From: Candidatus Shapirobacteria bacterium
GTDB lineage: Bacteria > Patescibacteriota > Microgenomatia > UBA12405
DNA: 41,585 nucleotides
Direction: 5' to 3'
Assembly: GCA_016188545.1 (NCBI GenBank)
Contig: JACPHO010000004.1
Span: 1-41,585, forward strand
Numbering within the stretch: the stretch's first letter is position 1; each line of letters starts with the position of its first letter. Below the pieces are notes generated by a model that was not told where the DNA came from, searched no databases, and was given only the letters and a program-made list of their open reading frames with translations. Both the position numbers and the translations under genes were made by a program. This document shows positions 26,875 to 34,385 of the stretch, one piece after another.

Positions 26875-26994
26875 ATGAGAATTTTGGGTAAAAAGATTGG
26901 TAGGAAGGGAGTCACTAAGGTTATTTTAGTGCTGGCGATGTTGGCGTTACTTCTAGGAGGCATGACGCCTTTTCTGAGTTTGCTAATTCAATGA
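26875..26994 (+). CDS. 39-aa single-TM small protein translationally coupled to the PBP gene
   Basis: MRILGKKIGRKGVTKVILVLAMLALLLGGMTPFLSLLIQ*; its stop overlaps the next start (ATGA). Confidence 0.5.
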   Translation: MRILGKKIGRKGVTKVILVLAMLALLLGGMTPFLSLLIQ

Positions 26995-29636
26995 GAAAAA
27001 AGAATTTAATAAATAGACTAAAGTCATTGGATTTTGGAAGTCGGCGGTTTTGGTATCGAGCGGTTTTAGCGGTGCTAGTTTTGGGCTTGGTGGGATACAT
27101 GGCAGTACTGGTTACTTTTGTGTGGTACTCAAAGGATTTGCCGACTCCGAATAAAGTAGTTCGAAGAGATGGTTTCTCCAGTAGAATCTATGATCGCAAC
27201 GGTGAACTGGTTTATGATGTTTACAAGGATGCGAAGAGAGTCCCGGTGGTATGGGAAGATGTACCAGATACTTTGAAAAATGCCACTGTTGCCGTTGAGG
27301 ATAAGGACTTTTATAAACATCAGGGCTTTGACCCACTTACCCCTTTTAGAATCATAAAAAATATATTTACTTTAGGTAAATTTACTGGGGGATCGACGCT
27401 TACTCAGCAATTAGTTAAAAATGTTTTGTTAACTTCTGACCGAACGGTAACTAGAAAAATAAAAGAATTCATGTTGTCTGTTCAAATAGAGGCAAAATAT
27501 AAGAAAAGTGAAATTTTACTGATGTATTTGAATGAGTCACCTTACGGTGGTGCTGATTGGGGGGTGGGGATTGCGGCGGAACAATATTTTGATAAAAGCG
27601 TAAAAGACTTAACATTGCCCGAGTCGGTAATTTTAGCTGGTTTACCTCAAAGACCAAACGTCTACTCCCCTTTCTCCAAGACTCCAACCGCATATATTGA
27701 TAGAGCCTCACATGTGATTGATCGAATGGTTGAGGATGGATACATTAGTGAAGATATGGGGAAGGAAACTCTAGAAGCAGTTAAAAACTTTAAGTTTGCC
27801 GAGAACAAGAGTCAGTTGGCAGCTCCTCATTTCATTTTTTGGTTAAAAGATGAACTGAGTCGTAAATACGGTGACGAGGTTGTAGAAGGAGGCGGACTGA
27901 AAATTACTTCAACCTTAGATTTAAAGTTACAGGAAAAAGTCCAAACAATTGTTAGTGAAGAAATTGATAAAGCGGAGAAATTGGGTATTAGCAACGGGGC
28001 GGCAGTGGTGATTGATCCGACAAATGGACAGGTGCTGGCTATGGTTGGCTCACGCGGTTATAACAGCGACAAGACAGATGGTAAATTTAATGTGGTTACC
28101 CAAGCACTACGTCAACCAGGATCGGCGATTAAGCCAGTAACTTACCTGACAGCAATTCGAAAAGGTTATTCAGCAGCATCAATGGTAATGGATACGCCTG
28201 TCACTTTTCCTGGTACTGCCGGTCAAAAAGACTATAATCCTCAGAACTATAACGGCAAGTATAACGGTCCATTGAGTTTAGCTCAGGCTCTGGGTAACTC
28301 AATAAATACGGTAGCAGTTAAAATGTTGGCCAATGTTGGGCTATCAAACATGTTGAGGCAGGCATACGATATGGGAATGACCACACTGGAACCGTCGACA
28401 GAGAATCTGAGGAAGTATGGTTTGGCGGTTACCTTAGGTGGTGCGGAGGTGAAAATGATTGACTTGGCATCCTCATATGGAGCGTTTGCTAACGGTGGAA
28501 AGCGAGTTGACCCGGTAGGTATTTTAAAAGTAGAAGACCGGAGTGGAAGAGTCTTGGAAGAGTTCAAACCGTCAGCTGGTAAGCAGGTAATGTCACCACA
28601 GGAAGCTTTTATAATTTCTAATATATTGGCCGACAACAACAATCGCATAATTACTTTTGGAGCAGTAAATGGACTTCAGATATCTGGATATCAAGTGGCA
28701 GCTAAGACCGGAACCACCAATGATAAGAAAGACAACTGGACTATAGGCTGGACACCTAATCTGCTAACTACTGTTTGGGTGGGCAACAATGACAACACTC
28801 CAATGTTAAAAGTTGCCTCTGGTGTATCGGGGGCTAGTCCGATATGGAAACGGATAATGTTAGCTAGCTTGCCTGGTCGGCCTAAGCAAGATTTTTCTAT
28901 TCCATCATCCATTGTTCATATGGACGTTGATAAAGTTTCTGGCTATGCCTCTCACGATGGATTTCCGTCAGTTGGTGCTTATTTTGTAGACGGAACCCAA
29001 CCAAAGAATAACGATCCAATCCATTTAAAGCTAAAAGTATGCAAAGATAAAGGTGGTCTAGCTCCTCCGGAGGATATTAGTAATGGTAATTTTAATGAGA
29101 AAGAGTTTTTTAAGTTTAGGGAGGATGACCCGATATCCAAAGATGGCAAAAATCGTTGGCAGGAAGGGATTGATGGATGGGTAAGTCAACAACCGGATAA
29201 AGACAAATATTTTCCACCGGAATCCTACTGTCGGAATGATGGTACTTTATCGGTTAAGTTTGATGAGCCATCAGATCACGCCTCAACGAGTAACAATTTG
29301 AATGTAAAGTTATCAACTGATTCACTAAAGAAGATCACTGAGATGAAGCTGTGGGTCAATGGTGTGGAGAAAAAGGTATGGAGTGAAAGGCCATTTGAAA
29401 TCAACCTTCAGTTGGAAGATGGATTGTATACATTGAAAGCACGGGCAACTGATAAGGATGGTGCTAGTAACGAAAGAGAAATAAAAATTGGAGTTAACAA
29501 ACCATGGGACTGGACACCTTCTCCTACTCCTACGACAGTTCCTACCTTAGGTCCAACTATCGCACCAACACCTACCACGAGTGTGATTGTCCCAACCTTA
29601 GTTCCAACAGTACTTCCCTCACCTACTTCGATATAG
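26991..29636 (+). CDS. Bifunctional penicillin-binding protein 1A-type, Pro/Thr-rich C-terminal tail
   Basis: Transglycosylase EDKDFYKHQGFD, GGSTLTQQLVKN; transpeptidase RQPGSAIKPVTY, GNSINTVAV, AAKTGTTNDKKDNWTIGW. Confidence 0.96.
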   Translation: MRKKNLINRLKSLDFGSRRFWYRAVLAVLVLGLVGYMAVLVTFVWYSKDLPTPNKVVRRDGFSSRIYDRNGELVYDVYKDAKRVPVVWEDVPDTLKNATVAVEDKDFYKHQGFDPLTPFRIIKNIFTLGKFTGGSTLTQQLVKNVLLTSDRTVTRKIKEFMLSVQIEAKYKKSEILLMYLNESPYGGADWGVGIAAEQYFDKSVKDLTLPESVILAGLPQRPNVYSPFSKTPTAYIDRASHVIDRMVEDGYISEDMGKETLEAVKNFKFAENKSQLAAPHFIFWLKDELSRKYGDEVVEGGGLKITSTLDLKLQEKVQTIVSEEIDKAEKLGISNGAAVVIDPTNGQVLAMVGSRGYNSDKTDGKFNVVTQALRQPGSAIKPVTYLTAIRKGYSAASMVMDTPVTFPGTAGQKDYNPQNYNGKYNGPLSLAQALGNSINTVAVKMLANVGLSNMLRQAYDMGMTTLEPSTENLRKYGLAVTLGGAEVKMIDLASSYGAFANGGKRVDPVGILKVEDRSGRVLEEFKPSAGKQVMSPQEAFIISNILADNNNRIITFGAVNGLQISGYQVAAKTGTTNDKKDNWTIGWTPNLLTTVWVGNNDNTPMLKVASGVSGASPIWKRIMLASLPGRPKQDFSIPSSIVHMDVDKVSGYASHDGFPSVGAYFVDGTQPKNNDPIHLKLKVCKDKGGLAPPEDISNGNFNEKEFFKFREDDPISKDGKNRWQEGIDGWVSQQPDKDKYFPPESYCRNDGTLSVKFDEPSDHASTSNNLNVKLSTDSLKKITEMKLWVNGVEKKVWSERPFEINLQLEDGLYTLKARATDKDGASNEREIKIGVNKPWDWTPSPTPTTVPTLGPTIAPTPTTSVIVPTLVPTVLPSPTSI

Positions 29637-29689
29637 ATTGATATTAATATATATTGATAGAACAGGTAATATCTTATTTTATATAGTTG

Positions 29690-29716
29690 TTAGCACTCAT
29701 TGAAATTGAGTGCTAG
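29690..29716. promoter_or_regulatory. CIRCE element (HrcA operator)
   Basis: TTAGCACTC-ATTGAAATT-GAGTGCTAG matches TTAGCACTC-N9-GAGTGCTAA with one mismatch. Confidence 0.92.
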
Positions 29717-29724
29717 TTGTGGAG

Positions 29725-29907
29725 CTATGGTTTGGAAGTTGATTCTGATTTTGTAACGGCTACTCTTTTTTCAGGATTTCTTGGTTGGAAAAGCTTGATA
29801 TTATCTGTCTTTACTTTTGCGATAGCGGCAAGATCTTGACGCTGTGTTTGGGCTAATTCTTGAGCCAATCTATGTTGCTCTATCCACTTTTGTAGCTGTT
29901 CTGACAT
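29725..29907 (-). CDS. Small hypothetical protein (start likely MSEQLQKW)
   Basis: ORF MSEQLQKWIEQHRLAQELAQTQRQDLAAIAKVKTDNIKLFQPRNPEKRVAVTKSESTSKP; no recognised family. Confidence 0.5.
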   Translation of the reverse strand: MSEQLQKWIEQHRLAQELAQTQRQDLAAIAKVKTDNIKLFQPRNPEKRVAVTKSESTSKP

Positions 29908-29943
29908 TTGGTTTGTGAAAATAATAATTAATGTCAACGAAAA

Positions 29944-29966
29944 ACCCCCGACTTGCGTCGGGGGTT
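29944..29966 (-). terminator. Rho-independent terminator
   Basis: Minus strand AACCCCCGAC-GCAA-GTCGGGGGTTTTTC: strong GC stem followed by T-run. Confidence 0.85.
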
Positions 29967-29978
29967 GAGTTGACTTTG

Positions 29979-30049
29979 GTTACTTCTTTACGTCAAACAC
30001 CCACCGACTTGTCGGTGAATAAGTTTGCAAATAGTAACGAGACGTAAAG
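29979..30049 (-). ncRNA. Candidate structured RNA (nested stems plus potential pseudoknot) directly upstream of the terminator
   Basis: CTTTACGTC/GACGTAAAG, CAAAC/GTTTG, CACCGAC-TT-GTCGGTG nested stems, and crossing pair GTTACT/AGTAAC. Confidence 0.5.
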
Positions 30050-30101
30050 AGGTCATTGAAACATAATACTAAGACCGTAGTAGTTTGTAAAGATGTTTAT
30101 T

Positions 30102-30278
30102 CTAGTTCGGGGCACGAATCGAAGGAGTTTCGGCGGTAGATATTTTTTGAGCTGCCAGTATCTCGTTCACTAGATTTCGAATTTCAGGTTTATCCATTAG
30201 AGGATTGCCTTTGTAACCTCCCTCGGTAACGAGAGACTGGGCAATAACTAGTAGTGTTTTTTGGTCGTATTCGGACAT
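30102..30278 (-). CDS. 58-aa small hypothetical protein (absent from ORF track)
   Basis: MSEYDQKTLLVIAQSLVTEGGYKGNPLMDKPEIRNLVNEILAAQKISTAETPSIRAPN*. Confidence 0.5.
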   Translation of the reverse strand: MSEYDQKTLLVIAQSLVTEGGYKGNPLMDKPEIRNLVNEILAAQKISTAETPSIRAPN

Positions 30279-30307
30279 AAATATAAGGAAAATAATAAAG
30301 AAACAAA

Positions 30308-30331
30308 AAGCTCCCGGATGGGAGCTTTAAA
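30308..30331 (-). terminator. Rho-independent terminator after pheT
   Basis: Minus strand AAAGCTCCC-ATCC-GGGAGCTTTTTG. Confidence 0.85.
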
Positions 30332-30412
30332 ATTTATATAAATAAACTTAACTAAGTTCCCGAGTCCGGAAGCGTAAACCAAAAGAAATTGTATGAACTA
30401 TTTAGTAACATT

Positions 30413-32158
30413 TTAGTTTAGATTAAAAGTTTTGAGATGAATTTTTTTGGCTGTTTTATCGTCGCAGTTGTAATAGCTGACTCGGAAAGTGTAACGAGTC
30501 TGATAGATGTCGACTATCTCCATTGACCAGAGGATATCTTTATCGATTTGTTCAGAATATATTTTGATGAGGGAAATCGGGTCTTGAGGTCTATCCAGAT
30601 TGACATTTGCATCTAAAGATATAATCTGTGAAGTTAACTCAATAGCGTGGTTGTATTGGTCGCTAGGAATATATGAGTCTGGTTTTTCTAAATCATCAAG
30701 CATGGTTTCGTTGATTTTTTCACCATCATAAGTTCCCAGGGCATATTTTTCAACATATTGTCCATTCGCCTGATGGTATATTTTGCCTATTTCAAAAAAT
30801 TTGGGGTTGGGTAACTTGTAACGTTTATATTGGTCGAGCTGCTGCTTTAGTGAAGGAATCAAACTTTGACGGAGGTAGATAACTTCGGCGTTGATACTAT
30901 TTTCGGTTTTTATGACAGTCTTTGGGTCAACTGCTTCTGACACTAGTGGCCAGGTGATTACTTCATCGTAACCTTCGGAAACTAGTCTGTCTTTGATTTG
31001 CTCGATTAAGAATATTTCAGCGGGGGTAATGTCTTTGACCTTTTTGGAGTTTAATGGCTGATCTTTAGGAATATTATTGTAGCCACAGAATCGGATAACT
31101 TCTTCGGCAAGGTCTTCGGAAATAGTGATATCTTTGCGGATAGATGGCGGGGTAACTAGCGAGACTGTGCCGTCGTCTTTTGCAGGATCAGGATTGTTCA
31201 CAACAACACACCCGAGATTTGTTAACGTTTTTTTTGAAAAATCTGTGGGGATATTAATTCCGGAAATAATGCTTGACGAGTTGTGGTCAAAATTTATACT
31301 GGGAGTTTCTAGTGGGTTTGGATAATAGTCATAAATATTTGAACCAATAGAACCACCGCAGTTTTCTATAATAAGTTTGGAAAGAAAGTTGATTGCACTG
31401 GGAATTAGGTCGGGGTCAAGAAATTTCTCGAGTCTAGTGGCGGCTTCAGTGGTTACTTTTAACTGGTGACTGTTTTGATGGACGGTGGTGGGGTTATAGA
31501 CTGCAAACTCAATAATGGTATTGGTGGTGGAATTGTCTATGGCACACGATTCACCACCCCAAAAACTAAGACTTAATGCTGTGCTTCGATTGTTGACCAT
31601 TAAGATACTTTTGTCGATGGGGAGGTGTGTTCCATCAAGACTTCTAAACTCCGTGTATTTTGGATTCATCTGCCAAATGAGATTGTCTGTGGATTTGGAT
31701 GTATCGAAAGCATGGTTGGGAATTCCATACATGTACATGGCGTAGTTGGTGAGGTCGACTAAAGTATTGATACTGTTTGCACCGTGAATACGGACAAACT
31801 TTTGGAGCCAATCAGGTGACTTTTGGTTCTGAATATGAACAATCTTGACAGCCATTACCCGAGTGACATTGTCAGTTTCGACTTTTATTGGCAAAGTATA
31901 ATTTGATTTGGGTAATCCGTCGTTTGATAGACTTTCGAGAGGTAAATCATATAGAACTGATAGGTCACGGGCGAGACCATAGTATCCTAGACAATCACCA
32001 CGGTTAGTTTTGATATCAAGGTCAAAAACGATTTCTCCTTCGATTTTTTCAAAATAGTTTGTCCAGTGCCCAATCATAGTAAGATCGTCCCGGAGTTTTT
32101 GCGGCTCGACATTTAAATCAGGGAGAAATGTTTTAAGATGAGAATAAATTAGTTTCAT
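30413..32158 (-). CDS. pheT: Phenylalanyl-tRNA synthetase beta subunit
   Basis: Position after pheS; B3/4- and B5-domain motifs (DFDIKTNRGDCLGYYGLARDLS, EDLAEEVIRFCGYNNIP); shortened N-terminus. Confidence 0.93.
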   Translation of the reverse strand: MKLIYSHLKTFLPDLNVEPQKLRDDLTMIGHWTNYFEKIEGEIVFDLDIKTNRGDCLGYYGLARDLSVLYDLPLESLSNDGLPKSNYTLPIKVETDNVTRVMAVKIVHIQNQKSPDWLQKFVRIHGANSINTLVDLTNYAMYMYGIPNHAFDTSKSTDNLIWQMNPKYTEFRSLDGTHLPIDKSILMVNNRSTALSLSFWGGESCAIDNSTTNTIIEFAVYNPTTVHQNSHQLKVTTEAATRLEKFLDPDLIPSAINFLSKLIIENCGGSIGSNIYDYYPNPLETPSINFDHNSSSIISGINIPTDFSKKTLTNLGCVVVNNPDPAKDDGTVSLVTPPSIRKDITISEDLAEEVIRFCGYNNIPKDQPLNSKKVKDITPAEIFLIEQIKDRLVSEGYDEVITWPLVSEAVDPKTVIKTENSINAEVIYLRQSLIPSLKQQLDQYKRYKLPNPKFFEIGKIYHQANGQYVEKYALGTYDGEKINETMLDDLEKPDSYIPSDQYNHAIELTSQIISLDANVNLDRPQDPISLIKIYSEQIDKDILWSMEIVDIYQTRYTFRVSYYNCDDKTAKKIHLKTFNLN

Positions 32159-33147
32159 AATTCAGTCGGTTTATAAGCCAAGTTGCCACCCATTAATGTT
32201 CTGATATCAGTTATGTTGTTTTGAGCCATGGTCCAGCGGTCAAGACCCATTCCAAACGCAAAGCCAGAATAAATGTGATGATCGATGCCGGCCATCTCTA
32301 ATACTTTGGGATGAATCATACCTGAGCCACCCATTTCGATCCAACCGGCGTGTTTGCATAAGGTACAACCTGCGCCGTGACAGTTAAAACATTGCATATC
32401 AGGACCTACCCCCGGCTCTACCTCTGGATAGTATTTACATCGATAACGAACAACAACTCCGTCACCGTATAAGGTTTTGAACATAAGGTCCATAGTACCA
32501 ATCAAGTCTTTCATAGTAACTCCCCTATCGATGACCACTGCTTGGTACTGATGGAAGACAAAATGGTTGCTACGATTAACTTTTTCGTTACGATAGACAC
32601 TACCCGGGAAGGCAGCTCGAATAGGGAGATTTTGACCCTCTTTTTGGAGTAGGTACGATTCAATGGTCGATGTTTGGGTTCGGAGAAGATAGTTGGGTTC
32701 GTGAATATAAATCGTATCTTGCATATCCCTCGCGGGGTGGTTTTTGGGGACATTGAGGCGTTCGAAATTGTATTCGTCGGTAACTATTTCAGGACTGTTG
32801 TATATAGAAAAACCTAATTTTCGGAAAACTTCGTTTAACTGACGTTCGGTGATGGTGATAGGATGGAGATGGCCAATTTTGGGAAGACCAAAATTGGAAT
32901 TTTCAATTTTCAATTCACAATTTTCAATTTTCGGAAGGATATTTTGTTTTTCTGAAATTAATTTTTCGACAGAGTTTTTAAGATTATTTAGTTCTATGCC
33001 AAACTGTTTTGGGTCGGTGGCAGTTTTGATTTTGGCAAATTCCTGGTTGATGAGTCCGGAGCGACCTAGGTATTTGATACGAATATTTTCCAGCTCAGAA
33101 GTGGATTGACAAGAGCCAATTTCATTTTTTATTTCGTCTAGTTTCAT
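32155..33147 (-). CDS. pheS: Phenylalanyl-tRNA synthetase alpha subunit
   Basis: HPITITERQLNEVFRKLGF, DTIYI, LLRTQTSTIE, FHQYQAVVID, GSGMIHPKVLEMAGI, GFAFGMGLDRWTM. Confidence 0.97.
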   Translation of the reverse strand: MKLDEIKNEIGSCQSTSELENIRIKYLGRSGLINQEFAKIKTATDPKQFGIELNNLKNSVEKLISEKQNILPKIENCELKIENSNFGLPKIGHLHPITITERQLNEVFRKLGFSIYNSPEIVTDEYNFERLNVPKNHPARDMQDTIYIHEPNYLLRTQTSTIESYLLQKEGQNLPIRAAFPGSVYRNEKVNRSNHFVFHQYQAVVIDRGVTMKDLIGTMDLMFKTLYGDGVVVRYRCKYYPEVEPGVGPDMQCFNCHGAGCTLCKHAGWIEMGGSGMIHPKVLEMAGIDHHIYSGFAFGMGLDRWTMAQNNITDIRTLMGGNLAYKPTEL

Positions 33148-33155
33148 ATTACTAA

Positions 33156-33181
33156 AAATCCCCCGCTTGCACGGGGGATTT
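33156..33181 (-). terminator. Terminator-like / SD-sequestering hairpin in the rplT-pheS gap
   Basis: Minus strand AAATCCCCCG-TGCAAG-CGGGGGATTTTTAGTAATATG; T-run and pheS ATG follow immediately. Confidence 0.75.
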
Positions 33182-33206
33182 AAATTTAATTAAAATCCTC
33201 CGTGTC

Positions 33207-33548
33207 TTATTTTATAAAGGCGACGATGGATTTGAAAGCCTCAGGATCATGAATGGAGATCTCAGAGAGCATTTTACGATTTAGTTCGACTTTCTTGGTT
33301 TTCATGAGGTTGATGAAGTTAGAATAGCGGATCTCAAATGGCTTGAGAGCAGCATTGAGACGAATGATCCAGAGCTTACGCATATCACGACGGCGGATAC
33401 GACGACCTTCGTAGGCGTAGTTACCAGCATGCATGACAGCTTGATGGGCGACCTTGTACCTTTTGTGACGGGTCATCCAAAAACCTTTAGCGGCTTCTAG
33501 AACTTTTTTATGATGTTGATGACGGACAATACCTGTTTTGACGCGCAT
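33207..33548 (-). CDS. rplT: 50S ribosomal protein L20
   Basis: MRVKTGIVRHQHHKKVLEAAKGFWMTRHKRYKVAHQAVMHAGNYAYEGRRIRRRDMRKLWIIRLNAA. Confidence 0.97.
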   Translation of the reverse strand: MRVKTGIVRHQHHKKVLEAAKGFWMTRHKRYKVAHQAVMHAGNYAYEGRRIRRRDMRKLWIIRLNAALKPFEIRYSNFINLMKTKKVELNRKMLSEISIHDPEAFKSIVAFIK

Positions 33549-33614
33549 GGGTTAGTTTATAAAGTTAATAAAGTTAAAAGTTTATAAAGATAAAAGTTTG
33601 TAAAGTTTATAAAG

Positions 33615-33830
33615 TTATCTAAAACCGAGCATTCGCTTTACTTTTAGAGCAAAACGACCTAGTACGGGATGTTTGCCTTTTAGACGACGAAGTTGCTTTT
33701 TACTTTTGGTACGGCGAAGATGACGGTGGAACGAAGACTCGCGTAAAACAACACCATTTTTGGTTACCTCAAAACGAGAGCTAACGGATTTTCGAATTCT
33801 TAGTCTTTTGCTAGTTGTTTTCATTTTCAA
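33615..33830 (-). CDS. rpmI: 50S ribosomal protein L35
   Basis: MKMKTTSKRLRIRKSVSSRFEVTKNGVVLRESSFHRHLRRTKSKKQLRRLKG. Confidence 0.93.
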   Translation of the reverse strand: MKMKTTSKRLRIRKSVSSRFEVTKNGVVLRESSFHRHLRRTKSKKQLRRLKGKHPVLGRFALKVKRMLGFR

Positions 33831-34380
33831 TTTTAATAGGTTTTTTCTTGGTGGGAGCGACCGTGAACTGCAGTCTTTTACCCATTAATCTTGGTTCTCC
33901 TTCCGGAGAGCCGTGATCAATCAGATCTTTTTTGTACCTTTCAATAAGATCATAGCCAAATTCCTTCTTTTGAATTTGGCGACCTTGGAATTTTATACTT
34001 AATTTGACTTTATTTCCAGTGGTCAAAAACTTTATAGATTTTCGAAGTCCAGTCTCATAATCGTTATCACTAATGAACGGGGTCATTTGGACTTCTTTCA
34101 TCTCACCACCCTTGACTCCTTTCTTCTCGGCCTTAAGCTTTTTCGATTCCTGATATTTGAACTTAGTGAACTCGATAAGCTTAACTACAGGTGGCTTGGC
34201 CATAGGGGCGACTTCAACGAGATCTAGTTCAGTTTCTTGGGCCATTTTACGGGCTTCACTAATGGAAAGTACTCCAATTTGTTTGGCTTCTTCGTCGATC
34301 AATCTGACTTCAGTTGCCTGAATGTATTGATTTGTCCGATAAAATTTCTTGTTCTGGTTTTGATTTCTGTAGGTCGCCAT
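33811..34380 (-). CDS. infC: Translation initiation factor IF-3
   Basis: YIQATEVRLIDEEAKQIGVLSISEARKMAQETELDLVEVAPMAKPPVVKLIEFTKFKYQ. Confidence 0.96.
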   Translation of the reverse strand: MATYRNQNQNKKFYRTNQYIQATEVRLIDEEAKQIGVLSISEARKMAQETELDLVEVAPMAKPPVVKLIEFTKFKYQESKKLKAEKKGVKGGEMKEVQMTPFISDNDYETGLRKSIKFLTTGNKVKLSIKFQGRQIQKKEFGYDLIERYKKDLIDHGSPEGEPRLMGKRLQFTVAPTKKKPIKIENENN

Positions 34381-34385
34381 GTAGG

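Noticed and set aside
29979-30049. tmRNA, SRP RNA or RNase P RNA
   Set aside because: No tRNA-like ends, tag reading frame, SRP tetraloop motif or RNase P conserved core could be recognised.
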